From positions 27,491-91,490 of the forward strand of contig NZ_JAKKFI010000090.1 in the NCBI RefSeq assembly GCF_022230955.1: DNA of 64,000 nucleotides, written 5' to 3'. How positions within the stretch are numbered: position 1 is the stretch's first letter; every line of letters starts with the position of its first letter. This document shows positions 32,689-40,392 of the stretch, piece after piece. The notes beneath the pieces are model-generated. The model was not told the origin of the DNA and ran no database searches. It saw only the letters and a list, made by a program, of their open reading frames with translations. The translations under genes were made by a program, and so were the position numbers. The DNA is from Micromonospora cabrerizensis. Its GTDB lineage: Bacteria; Actinomycetota; Actinomycetes; Mycobacteriales; Micromonosporaceae.

Positions 32689-33831
32689 GTGAGCGACGAG
32701 TTCGACGTGGTGGTGGTGGGAGCGGGGCCGGCCGGTGCCGCCGCGGCGCTGAGTGCGCGGCGGGCGGGTGCCAGCGTGCTGCTGCTGGACCGGGCCGACT
32801 TTCCCCGGGACAAGGCGTGTGGCGACGGGATCGCCGCTCATTCGGTGGACGTGCTCGCCGAGCTGGGGGTGACCGAGGCGGTGGCCGGGTACGCCCCGCT
32901 GCCCGCGCTGCGGATGATCGCGCCGGGTGGCGGCGCCGTGGCTCGGGCGCTGCCCCGACCCGCGTACACCGTGCCTCGGAAGGTCTTCGACGCGCGTCTG
33001 GTGGCGGCCGCCGTGGCGGCCGGCGCCCAGCTGCGCCGGCACACCGTGCGCCAGGTCGAAGCGCGCGCCGACCGGGTGGTGCTCGACGGCGAGTTGTCCG
33101 GCCGGGTGGTGGTGGGCGCGGACGGCGCCGGGTCGGTGGTCCGTCGGGCGCTGGGCCACCCGCAGAATCCCGACCGGCACCTGGCGCTGGCCATCCGGGG
33201 GTACGCCCCGGCGCTGCCCGGTCCGTCCGAGCAGCTCATCGTCACCTCGAAAGCCCGCTGGCCGGCGTACGCCTGGTCGTTCCCGATCGGTGACGGGCGG
33301 GCCAACGTCGGGTACGGGGAGGTGCTGCGCGGTGAGCCGTTGAGCCGGACGTACCTGCTGGACCGGCTGGCCGCGCTGCTGCCCGGCACCGACCTGGCGG
33401 CGGTGACCGCGTTGCGCGCCCACCACCTGCCGCTGTCCACCCACCGGCCGTCACCGGGTCAGGGGCGCACGCTGCTGGCCGGCGACGCGATGTCGCTGAT
33501 CAATCCGTTCACCGGGGAGGGCATCTTCTACGCGCTGCTCTCCGGTGCGCTGGCGGGTGCGGCAGCGGCCCAGGCGCCCGACGCGGCCGCCCGCCGCTAC
33601 GCCCAGGGGTTGCGCCGCCGCCTCGGCACCCACCTGCGGCACAGCTCGGTCGCGGCGTGGTTGGCCCGGCGGGGCCGGGTGGTGGACGCGGCGGTCCGGG
33701 CCGCCCGCCGGGACGACCGGGTGTTCTACGACGTGGTCGAGCTGGGGCTGGGTGACGGGCGCCTCACCGCTCGCACGCTGGCGATGATCGGCATCGGTCT
33801 GCCCGGCGGGGATGGGGCTCCGAGGCAGTGA
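32689..33831 (+). CDS. FAD-dependent geranylgeranyl-reductase-family oxidoreductase
   Basis: A 380-residue flavoprotein. N-terminal FAD motif VVVVGAGPAGAAAALSARRAG, then KACGDGIAAHSVDVL, and the second FAD site GRTLLAGDAMSLINPFTGEGI. This family reduces double bonds of isoprenoid chains (geranylgeranyl groups, menaquinone or polyprenol tails). A cis-prenyltransferase follows directly, which supports an isoprenoid substrate. GTG 32689 has Shine-Dalgarno GGAGGGAGG; the open frame upstream runs through repeats and is not coding. Confidence 0.9.
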   Translation: MSDEFDVVVVGAGPAGAAAALSARRAGASVLLLDRADFPRDKACGDGIAAHSVDVLAELGVTEAVAGYAPLPALRMIAPGGGAVARALPRPAYTVPRKVFDARLVAAAVAAGAQLRRHTVRQVEARADRVVLDGELSGRVVVGADGAGSVVRRALGHPQNPDRHLALAIRGYAPALPGPSEQLIVTSKARWPAYAWSFPIGDGRANVGYGEVLRGEPLSRTYLLDRLAALLPGTDLAAVTALRAHHLPLSTHRPSPGQGRTLLAGDAMSLINPFTGEGIFYALLSGALAGAAAAQAPDAAARRYAQGLRRRLGTHLRHSSVAAWLARRGRVVDAAVRAARRDDRVFYDVVELGLGDGRLTARTLAMIGIGLPGGDGAPRQ

Positions 33832-33859
33832 TCTGGTCGAAGGGTCGCTACGCTGCTAG

Positions 33860-34633
33860 GTGATGACGCTGCGGAACCTTATCTACTCCGTCTACGAGCG
33901 CCGGCTCACGGCGAAGCTCGCGGGTAAGCCGGTGCCCCGACATGTCGGGGTGATGTGCGACGGCAACCGCCGATGGGCGAGAGAAATGGGCTTCGTCGAC
34001 CCGAACGACGGGCACCGGGTTGGCGCGGCGAAGATCAAGCATGTGCTCGGCTGGTGTGACCAGGCGGGCGTCGGGCACGTCACCCTCTATCTGCTGGCCA
34101 CCGACAACCTGCGTCGTCCGGCCAGTGAGCTGGACCCACTCCTCAAGATCATTGAGGACCTGGTGGTGGAGCTGGCGGAGGAGGGCAACCCCTGGCGGCT
34201 GCGCATCGTCGGGGCTCTCGACCTGCTGCCGGCGCAGACCGCGGCGGCGCTCAAGGGCGCCGAGGAGCGCACCCGCGAGCGCACCGGCGGCGCGGAGGTC
34301 AACATCGCGGTGGGGTACGGCGGTCGCCGGGAGATCACCGACGCGGTCCGCTCGCTGCTGCTGGAGCACGCGGCCACCGGCGGCACGCTGGAGGAGCTGG
34401 CCGAGGTGCTGGACGTCGAGCACATCGCCGAGCACCTCTACACCCGTGGCCAGCCCGACCCCGACCTGGTCATCCGCACGAGCGGCGAGCAGCGACTGTC
34501 CGGCTTCATGCTCTGGCAGTCCGCGCACTCGGAGTTCTACTTCTGTGAGCTCAACTGGCCGGATTTCCGGCACATCGACTTCCTGCGGGCCCTGCGCTCG
34601 TACGCCACCAGACAACGCCGCTACGGCGTCTGA
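33860..34633 (+). CDS. Cis-prenyl transferase (UppS family, possibly short chain)
   Basis: A 257-residue cis-prenyl chain synthase. Motifs: VMCDGNRRWARE with the catalytic Asp, GHRVGAAKI, LYLLATDNLRRP, and RTSGEQRLSGFMLWQSAHSEFYF. The SGFMLWQ sequence replaces the SNFLLWQ usual in undecaprenyl synthases, as in actinobacterial paralogues such as Z-farnesyl diphosphate synthases. It may supply precursors for decaprenyl or other polyprenyl phosphates. The GTG/ATG start (33860/33863) follows -10 TACGCT (33849-33854) by 5 to 8 nt. Confidence 0.9.
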   Translation: MMTLRNLIYSVYERRLTAKLAGKPVPRHVGVMCDGNRRWAREMGFVDPNDGHRVGAAKIKHVLGWCDQAGVGHVTLYLLATDNLRRPASELDPLLKIIEDLVVELAEEGNPWRLRIVGALDLLPAQTAAALKGAEERTRERTGGAEVNIAVGYGGRREITDAVRSLLLEHAATGGTLEELAEVLDVEHIAEHLYTRGQPDPDLVIRTSGEQRLSGFMLWQSAHSEFYFCELNWPDFRHIDFLRALRSYATRQRRYGV

Positions 34634-34635
34634 AC

Positions 34636-34662
34636 GGGCGGCGACAGAAACTGTCGCCGCCC
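34636..34662. terminator. Bidirectional terminator hairpin
   Basis: A perfect 12-bp stem, GGGCGGCGACAG (34636-34647) with AAA loop and its complement 34651-34662, begins just after the prenyl transferase stop and faces the otsB stop. Confidence 0.75.
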
Positions 34663-34669
34663 CGACCGG

Positions 34670-35494
34670 TCACGGAAGGTGGGTCAGTGCCCGGGTGAGG
34701 AAGTCACCCAGGGCCGCCGGGGACTCGATCGTCAGGTCGGCGGCGTTCGCCACCTCCTGACCGGTCTCCGGGTTGGCCACGGCCACGCAGACACCGAGGA
34801 AGTCCGGGTCGGCGGCGGCACGGGCGCGCAGCGCGGCGAAGGCCTTGATGTCCGAGACGTCGTCGCCGAAATACCAGGCGCCGGTGGCGCCCTTGATCGC
34901 CTCGCCGATGACCATGCCCTTGTCCCGGTCGACCGGAGGCTTGAGCTCCAGCACCATCCGCCCGGCCTGCACCCGCAGCCCCAGCCGGTCGGCCTGTGCC
35001 TGCCCCCACTGCTGCACGGTGGCGCCGAGCTGCGGGGCGGTACGCCAGTGCAACGCCACGGAGAGCCGCTTGTACTCGACGAGCGTGCCGGGTGGCAGCT
35101 CCGCCCGGGCCTGGTCGGCCAGCTCCGCCATGGTCGGCACCCAGGGCAGCGCGGCCGGCTCGGTGACGGTCTCCCCGCCGGAATGGCTGTGCTCCAGCCC
35201 GTAGAGGCCGTAGAGGTCCACACCGGTGAGCCCGCCGAGCTGATCCCGGAGGAACTCGACGGGCCGTGCGGAGACGATCGCGACCCGCTGCACGATCGGG
35301 GCCAAGGCCTCGATCGCGGCCAGCGCTGTGGGGGCCGGTCGCACCGCGGTCGGATCGTCGTCGACGGGCGCGAGCGTGCCGTCGAAGTCGAAGAAGAGCA
35401 CGGTCCCGGCCGCCCGGCTGGCGGTGGTCCGCCAGGCCTGGTCGGCGTTCAACGGGGTTCTTGGCTGCTGATTGCCCAGATTCAACGGCGGCAC
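34670..35494 (-). CDS. otsB: Trehalose-6-phosphate phosphatase
   Basis: A 274-residue HAD phosphatase. Motif I is FFDFDGTLAPVDDD, motif II includes VAIVSARP, and motif III/IV is KPPVDRDKGMVIGEAI...YFGDDVSDIKAF. It removes phosphate from trehalose-6-phosphate to give trehalose. No otsA lies nearby in this window. GTG 35494 follows a minus-strand -10 TACGCT (35507-35502) by 7 nt, so it is leaderless; the longer frame upstream is not needed. Confidence 0.93.
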   Translation of the reverse strand: MPPLNLGNQQPRTPLNADQAWRTTASRAAGTVLFFDFDGTLAPVDDDPTAVRPAPTALAAIEALAPIVQRVAIVSARPVEFLRDQLGGLTGVDLYGLYGLEHSHSGGETVTEPAALPWVPTMAELADQARAELPPGTLVEYKRLSVALHWRTAPQLGATVQQWGQAQADRLGLRVQAGRMVLELKPPVDRDKGMVIGEAIKGATGAWYFGDDVSDIKAFAALRARAAADPDFLGVCVAVANPETGQEVANAADLTIESPAALGDFLTRALTHLP

Positions 35495-35561
35495 GCGCGT
35501 CAGCGTACCCCGGCGAGGGGGGCTCATTCCTGGCCGAGCGGACCCGTTCGGCAGTACGAGA

Positions 35562-35915
35562 TCAGCGTTCGGCGGCTCCTCGTCCGCGCCGGCCGAACGG
35601 CACGACCGCCGCCTCCTGGCCATGGCTCAACAGGTAGCCCTCCACGAACCCGGTGTTGCGATCACCGGTGTGGTTCTCGATCTCGTTGAGCCGTGCCACC
35701 AGAAACTCGGTGAGGGCGCTGATCCGGTTGTCGAGACGCTCGTGCAGCTCGGCGACGACGGCCAGGACGACCGCGGTGCCGGCGGTGATGAGCGCAAAGA
35801 GATTGACGAGCAGCGGAAGCTGCCCGCCCTCGACCGCGAGGGTCACCGCGTTGCCGGTCGCCCACAGTGTTATCGACACCGTCGCGACCACGACTGCCAA
35901 CCACTTCAGGGTCAT
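35562..35915 (-). CDS. Small membrane protein with coiled tail
   Basis: 117 residues with two membrane helices (about 4-26 and 35-57), followed by a helical segment (AELHERLDNRISALTEFLVARLNEIEN) that could form a coiled coil, and a basic tail. I do not recognise the family. ATG 35915 has Shine-Dalgarno AGGAGGGG. The 162-bp gap to the next gene (35916-36077) holds nothing I can identify. Confidence 0.65.
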   Translation of the reverse strand: MTLKWLAVVVATVSITLWATGNAVTLAVEGGQLPLLVNLFALITAGTAVVLAVVAELHERLDNRISALTEFLVARLNEIENHTGDRNTGFVEGYLLSHGQEAAVVPFGRRGRGAAER

Positions 35916-36077
35916 GGACAGACCCCTCCTTCTGTCCCGCAGGGCTAGGTTCGGCCTTGTCCCGTCCCCCCGCCGATGACGAGCCCAAGCAGTACGAATA
36001 GGGACGCTAGCGTGCCCGTTCCAGCCCCGGAGGCAAACGAATGAACCTGACCAGGCGTTCTTTCGCTATCTGAGGAA

Positions 36078-36521
36078 CTACCCTGCCCGATTGCCCCTTT
36101 TTCGGACATCGACCGGCAACGTTGGGCGATAAGCGAGGTATCTAATGGTTTCCCGGATGTGGAACTTCTCCGCGTCCGACACGTTGGGGTCGACCAGGCG
36201 GCGCAACAGCGCCTCGACGTCGGGGTCCATCGGAGGGGCGGGTTGACCCGTGCGGGGGCCGGCCGCGGTGCGGTCCCAACCGAGCGCGGCGAAGGCGGCG
36301 GCCGGATTCAACCCCAGGCCCTCGCAGAAGGCGACCACGCGTTCGGCCTCCGGGTCGCTGGCCCAGTCACCCCGGACCCACCGGTTGATGGTCTGCCGGG
36401 AGACACCGGTGCGTCGGGACACCTCGGTGCCACTCCAGGCTCGGGTCGCCCGCGCCTCGTCCAGGGCGCGCCGGACGAAGGTGGCGAAGGCGATCTTCCG
36501 CGCATTGGCCGTCTCGGTCAC
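36078..36521 (-). CDS. XRE-type helix-turn-helix regulator
   Basis: A 147-residue protein. The N-terminal XRE domain is WSGTEVSRRTGVSRQTINRWVRGDWASDPEAERVVAFCEGLGL (residues about 28-70). The C-terminus is charged with no known domain. GTG 36521 follows a minus-strand -10 TACCGT (36533-36528) by 6 nt. The inverted repeat GTCAC-CCT-GTGAC (36517-36529) overlaps this start, so auto-regulation is likely. It is divergent from an unknown gene at 36783. Confidence 0.85.
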   Translation of the reverse strand: MTETANARKIAFATFVRRALDEARATRAWSGTEVSRRTGVSRQTINRWVRGDWASDPEAERVVAFCEGLGLNPAAAFAALGWDRTAAGPRTGQPAPPMDPDVEALLRRLVDPNVSDAEKFHIRETIRYLAYRPTLPVDVRKRGNRAG

Positions 36522-36572
36522 CCTGTGACGGTACGGCCAGCCGGCGACGGGCGCGCGCCCCGGCTCGCCACT

Positions 36573-36588
36573 GTCACGCAGACGTGAC
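36573..36588. promoter_or_regulatory. Perfect inverted repeat, putative XRE operator
   Basis: GTCACG-CAGA-CGTGAC in the divergent region. Further half-sites GTCACG occur at 36637-36642 and 36697-36702, and GTCTC-GTGCAT-GAGAC (36725-36740) is another palindrome. The 260-bp region is thus dense in potential regulator sites and holds no gene. Confidence 0.55.
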
Positions 36589-36782
36589 GGGTCCTTCGGG
36601 TTTCCGGTAAACGAGTCAGTGCCACTGTCGAGGGGTGTCACGCGGGCAGAATAGATGCCCGTAGTGGCGAAGGTAAGCGGACGAAAAGCTGATACTGTCA
36701 CGCCCATGGGACAATCTACGGTGTGTCTCGTGCATGAGACGATTGGTGCTCGCATGCGTCACGCCTCCGGTGCCAGGGGGGT

Positions 36783-37130
36783 GTGGTGACCGAGCTCGCC
36801 ACCCGAGCCCAGGCCTTCGGGCTGATCGCCGAGGGGGTGGCCGCGGGGCTGACCGCCCCCTGGCGCCTCTATCTGGCCCGAGGCTGCCGCTACCTGTCGC
36901 TGAGCGTCGGCGATCGCGCCGAGTGGAACGCCTGGCGTACCCATCTCGGCTGCCCCGAGCTGAGCGTCCGCGTCTACGACGCCGGCGGTGAGATCCGCCG
37001 GTCGTCGGTGGCCGAGGTCGTGCTGGACGGCTGCCGGATCAGCGTCGAGCTGGTCGAGGAGGTCAGCACCGACGACCTGGACCGGCTGCTCGTCGCGGAC
37101 CCCACCACCATCGAGCCGGAGGAGCGATGA
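36783..37130 (+). CDS. Conserved-looking small protein of unknown function
   Basis: 115 residues, no membrane segment or known motif. It is predicted to be alpha/beta with several conserved-looking Trp (TAPWRLYLARGCRYLSLSVGDRAEWNAWRTH). Two consecutive GTG codons (36783, 36786) can start it. It lies divergent from the XRE regulator across a region rich in operator-like repeats, so it may be that regulator's target. The next gene begins 31 bp downstream. Confidence 0.6.
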   Translation: MVTELATRAQAFGLIAEGVAAGLTAPWRLYLARGCRYLSLSVGDRAEWNAWRTHLGCPELSVRVYDAGGEIRRSSVAEVVLDGCRISVELVEEVSTDDLDRLLVADPTTIEPEER

Positions 37131-37161
37131 CCTGCCGTCCTGGCCGGGCCGGAGCTGCCCG

Positions 37162-37497
37162 ATGAGCCCCTTCCTCGCGGTCTTCCTCGTCCTGGTGCTC
37201 GGTGCCACCAGCTATGCGGCCGGCCGGTTGCACGGGCAGCTCAGCTATCGCATCGGCTACCGCTTCGGTTACCGGCAGGGCTACTTCGACGGTGACCGGG
37301 GCGCCTGGAACAGGCGTCGTCGTGACGCCCAGGCGGCGATCGCCTCGGCCCTGTCGGTCGCACCGGCCAGTGTCGCGCGCTCGGCCAGCGCCGTCGCCCG
37401 ACCCGGCACCACGTACACCGGTTCGTCGTTCACCGCGCCGGCCGCCCCGATCACCGGGCGGCACCCGACCGGCACGCTCGTCCGACGTACCGGTTGA
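37162..37497 (+). CDS. Small membrane-anchored protein with YxxG repeats
   Basis: 111 residues: an N-terminal hydrophobic helix (FLAVFLVLVLGATSYAAG) followed by consecutive four-residue repeats YRIG-YRFG-YRQG-YFDG, an Arg-rich patch and an Ala/Thr/Pro tail. I do not recognise it. Such Tyr/Gly glycine-zipper-like repeats can mediate membrane association or self-assembly. It is probably in operon with the preceding gene. A GC-rich inverted repeat follows (about 37500-37530). Confidence 0.6.
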   Translation: MSPFLAVFLVLVLGATSYAAGRLHGQLSYRIGYRFGYRQGYFDGDRGAWNRRRRDAQAAIASALSVAPASVARSASAVARPGTTYTGSSFTAPAAPITGRHPTGTLVRRTG

Positions 37498-37757
37498 GGT
37501 CGGCCGGCGGGCGCCGACCCGCCGACCGGCGCCACGAACGCGGTGCGTCGTCCGCGGCGGACACGCACCGTCGGGCCCCGTCAGACCGGTGACGGCGGCC
37601 CCACCGGCCGGGATGCGCGCAGGGGGCATGCATCCCGGCCGGTTCCGCCGCGCCCACCGCCGGCATCCGCGCTGGTGAGGGCCCCGACCAACGGGTGTGC
37701 GCACACCCGACTTGGGAGATCCACGTCCGACCTCTAGCCGGAAGGGTCCGGCGGGGC

Positions 37758-37913
37758 TAGCGTCTAGGCATGGCACGGGGTTCTCCCGAGCCAGCCGGTC
37801 CGCCCGGATCTGCGACCTCGCGCATGGGGTTCCGCATCCGACCCCGTGTCCCCGGGCACCGGAGGAGGCGGAACACGGGTGGCGGGTGCCCATCCGTCGG
37901 AGCAGGCCTGTGA
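37758..37913 (+). CDS. 47-codon leaderless ORF overlapping phoH2
   Basis: The coding part is 37770-37913. ATG 37770 follows -10 TAGCGT (37758-37763) by exactly 6 nt, and the stop TGA (37911-37913) overlaps the phoH2 GTG as GTGA. The 47-residue product is basic, rich in Arg, Gly and Pro (MGFRIRPRVPGHRRRRN in the middle), with no recognised domain. Mycobacterial phoH2 is preceded by a small overlapping gene, phoAT, reported as the antitoxin. By position this ORF is the analogue, but the sequence looks disordered, so it could instead be a leader peptide that couples phoH2 translation. The start of the feature includes the promoter box. Confidence 0.55.
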
Positions 37914-39325
37914 CGACTCGCCGTACCACCGCCGGTGCCGACCAGACCCCGGCCGCGACTGCCACGACCCGCCGCGCCACCAGGAGCCGCCGTACGGCGG
38001 CCGCCGCGCCGGCCGACCCCAAGGAGCCGCGACCAGCCGGCCAGGCCTTTGTCCTGGACACATCCGTGCTGCTCTCCGACCCGGCGGCGTTCCACCGGTT
38101 CGCGGAGCACGAGGTGGTGCTGCCCCTGGTGGTCATCACCGAGCTGGAGGGCAAGCGGCACCATCCGGAGCTGGGCTGGTTCGCCCGGCAGTCGCTGCGG
38201 ATGCTCGACGACCTGCGGGTCCGGCATGGCCGACTCGACCGACCGGTGCCGGCCAACGACGTCGGCGGCACCCTGCGGGTGGAGCTCAACCACACCGACG
38301 ACGGGGTGTTGCCGCCCGGGTTCCGCACCGAGAGCAACGACGCCCGGATCCTCTCCGTCGCACTCAACCTCGCCGGCGAGGGCCGGGAGGTGACCCTGGT
38401 CAGCAAGGACATGCCGCTGCGGGTCAAGGCGGCCTCGGTGGGCCTGCGCGCCGACGAGTACCGCCACGGTCAGGCCAGTGACCCGACCTGGACCGGCATG
38501 TCCGAGATGGAGCTGACCGAGGAGCAGATCGGGTCGCTGTACGCCGGCGAGACGCTCGACCTCGACGAGGCTGCCGGGCTGCCCTGCCACACCGGGCTGG
38601 TGCTGCACTCGGGGCGTGGTTCGGCGCTCGGTCGGGTGCTGCCGGACAAGTCGGTCCGGTTGGTCCGGGGCGACCGGGAGGCCTTCGGGTTACACGGCCG
38701 CTCGGCCGAGCAGCGCATCGCCCTCGACATGTTGCTCGACGAGTCGATCGGGATCGTGTCGCTGGGTGGCCGGGCGGGCACCGGCAAGTCGGCGTTGGCG
38801 CTCTGCGCCGGGCTGGAGGCGGTGATGGAGCGCCGCCGCCACAAGAAGGTGATCGTGTTCCGCCCGCTGTACGCCGTCGGCGGCCAGGAGTTGGGCTATC
38901 TGCCGGGCTCCGAGTCGGAGAAGATGTCGCCGTGGGCCCAGGCGGTGTTCGACACGCTCGGCGCCGTGGTCCACGAAAACGTGCTGGAGGAGGTCACCTC
39001 GCGGGGCATCCTCGAGGTGCTGCCGCTGACCCACATTCGCGGGCGCAGCCTGCACGATGCCTACGTGATCGTGGACGAGGCCCAGTCGCTGGAGCGCGGG
39101 GTGCTGTTGACCGTGCTGTCCCGGATCGGGCAGGGCTCCCGGGTGGTGCTCACCCACGACGTGGCCCAGCGCGACAATCTGCGGGTCGGCCGGCACGACG
39201 GGGTGACGGCCGTCATCGAGGCGCTCAAGGGCCATCCGCTCTTCGCGCACGTCACGCTCAGCCGTTCGGAGCGGTCGCCGATCGCCGCGATGGTGACGGA
39301 TCTGCTGGAGGACATCCCGATCTGA
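37910..39325 (+). CDS. phoH2: PhoH2: PIN nuclease domain fused to PhoH ATPase
   Basis: A 471-residue protein. After a basic Thr/Ala/Arg-rich N-terminus of about 45 residues comes a PIN domain (about 47-195) with acidic residues in VLDTSVLLSD, SNDARILS and VSKDMPLRVKA. The PhoH-type ATPase follows (about 255-465) with Walker A GRAGTGKSALAL and Walker B YVIVDEAQSL. In mycobacteria PhoH2 has ATP-dependent helicase and RNase activity and behaves as a toxin-antitoxin unit. GTG 37910 has GGAG 7 nt upstream and overlaps a small upstream ORF. A small stem TAGGG-N6-CCCTA (39336-39351) follows the gene. Confidence 0.93.
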   Translation: MTTRRTTAGADQTPAATATTRRATRSRRTAAAAPADPKEPRPAGQAFVLDTSVLLSDPAAFHRFAEHEVVLPLVVITELEGKRHHPELGWFARQSLRMLDDLRVRHGRLDRPVPANDVGGTLRVELNHTDDGVLPPGFRTESNDARILSVALNLAGEGREVTLVSKDMPLRVKAASVGLRADEYRHGQASDPTWTGMSEMELTEEQIGSLYAGETLDLDEAAGLPCHTGLVLHSGRGSALGRVLPDKSVRLVRGDREAFGLHGRSAEQRIALDMLLDESIGIVSLGGRAGTGKSALALCAGLEAVMERRRHKKVIVFRPLYAVGGQELGYLPGSESEKMSPWAQAVFDTLGAVVHENVLEEVTSRGILEVLPLTHIRGRSLHDAYVIVDEAQSLERGVLLTVLSRIGQGSRVVLTHDVAQRDNLRVGRHDGVTAVIEALKGHPLFAHVTLSRSERSPIAAMVTDLLEDIPI

Positions 39326-39358
39326 TGGCGATATGTAGGGTTTCGTCCCTATTCTAGG

Positions 39359-39374
39359 TGTGGTACAGATCACA
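39359..39374. promoter_or_regulatory. CRP-like site upstream of the transglycosylase gene
   Basis: TGTGGTACAGATCACA fits TGTGN-N6-TCACA. It lies in the 274-bp gap between phoH2 and the transglycosylase-like gene, just after a TATTCT (39350-39355). Crp control of resuscitation or lytic genes is known in mycobacteria and Streptomyces. The remaining 225 bp before the gene (39375-39599) hold nothing I can name; a long structured leader is possible. Confidence 0.5.
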
Positions 39375-39599
39375 AAGAGGTCCGTTGGTTTCCCATCGGT
39401 CTCACTGTGCGCAATCGTGTCCCACGAGCGTCCACGCACCACGAGCATCGTTGATGGTCGTTCGTCCTCAGATGGGCGGCATCGGCGGCGGTCGGTGCGT
39501 CGGCGCGACCGGCATCCGGTCGGGGCGCTCGTGGCACGGCTGACGGCCCACCTGTGGCCGGCCGCGCCGCGTCCTTGCCCCCGACGAAGGGACCACTTC

Positions 39600-40277
39600 G
39601 TGAGTCGGCTGTGGAGCCGGTTGGGTGCCCGTACGGCCGCCGTGGCGCTGCTCTCCGTGGGCGTGGCCGGTGGCTTCTACCTGGGCGAAGACCGGGAAAC
39701 CCAGCAACAGGGCCTGACCGAGCAGGTCAGCGTCGAGGTCGACCGGGCCGATTTCGCGTACCAGCGCGAGCGGCAGTCGGCCCACCAGGTGAAGTTCGCC
39801 CAGCAGCGGGCCGCCGAGTACCAGGCCAAGCTGCGTGCGGCGCAGGCCGCCAAGGAGGCCGCCGAGCGGGCCCGCAAGGCCGAGGCCGCCGCCGCGTCCC
39901 GCAAGCGCGAACGTGACGCTGCCAACGCGCCCGCCAAGCCGTACGACGGGCCGATCCCGGCGTCCTGCGAGGAGTACAGCGGCAACCGCAAGACCGGCTG
40001 CGCCATGATGATCGGCGCGGGCTTCGGCATCGCCGAGTTCCCCTGCCTGGAGAAGCTCTGGAACAAGGAGAGCGGCTGGAACCACAAGGCCGCCAACTCC
40101 TCGTCCGGTGCGTACGGCATCCCGCAGGCCCTGCCGGGCAGCAAGATGGGTACGGTCGCCTCCGACTGGCGGACCAACCCGGCCACCCAGATCAAGTGGG
40201 GGCTGGGCTACATCAAGGGCAGGTACAAGACGCCCTGCGGTGCCTGGGGTTACTTCCAGAACAACGGCCACTACTGA
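39600..40277 (+). CDS. Secreted lytic-transglycosylase-like protein with coiled coil
   Basis: A 225-residue protein. Residues about 8-27 form a signal anchor (TAAVALLSVGVAGGFYLG). A charged Ala/Lys/Glu/Arg coiled coil follows (about 60-120). The last 90 residues are a lysozyme-like domain: KLWNKESGWNHKAANSSSGAYGIPQALPGSKM, where the Glu of NKESGWN is the likely catalytic acid. Two or three Cys may form disulphides. It probably trims peptidoglycan. The GTG start follows AAGGG. The long leader with a CRP-like site suggests regulated expression. Confidence 0.88.
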   Translation: MSRLWSRLGARTAAVALLSVGVAGGFYLGEDRETQQQGLTEQVSVEVDRADFAYQRERQSAHQVKFAQQRAAEYQAKLRAAQAAKEAAERARKAEAAAASRKRERDAANAPAKPYDGPIPASCEEYSGNRKTGCAMMIGAGFGIAEFPCLEKLWNKESGWNHKAANSSSGAYGIPQALPGSKMGTVASDWRTNPATQIKWGLGYIKGRYKTPCGAWGYFQNNGHY

Positions 40278-40283
40278 CGCCGT

Positions 40284-40323
40284 CGACGGCGGGGCCGGTG
40301 GGTGACCACCTGCCCCGCCGTCG
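40284..40323 (+). terminator. Strong terminator hairpin
   Basis: Arms 40284-40295 (CGACGGCGGGGC) and 40312-40323 pair perfectly, with an inner GGTGG/CCACC stem and GTGA loop. It starts 6 bp after the transglycosylase-like gene. Confidence 0.75.
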
Positions 40324-40392
40324 CGCGTACGCCGGCCTGCCCGGACGGGACGTGAGTGGCGGTCGCCCGCTTTTGCTGATAGCAGTTGTAGG

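Noticed and set aside
39454..39543. Possible 29-codon upstream ORF in the leader of the transglycosylase-like gene
   Set aside because: No ribosome-binding site, no leaderless promoter and no coupling to the gene; chance ORFs of this size are common at this GC.
39375..39599. c-di-AMP (ydaO) riboswitch
   Set aside because: I could not match the conserved blocks by eye; a covariance search would be decisive.
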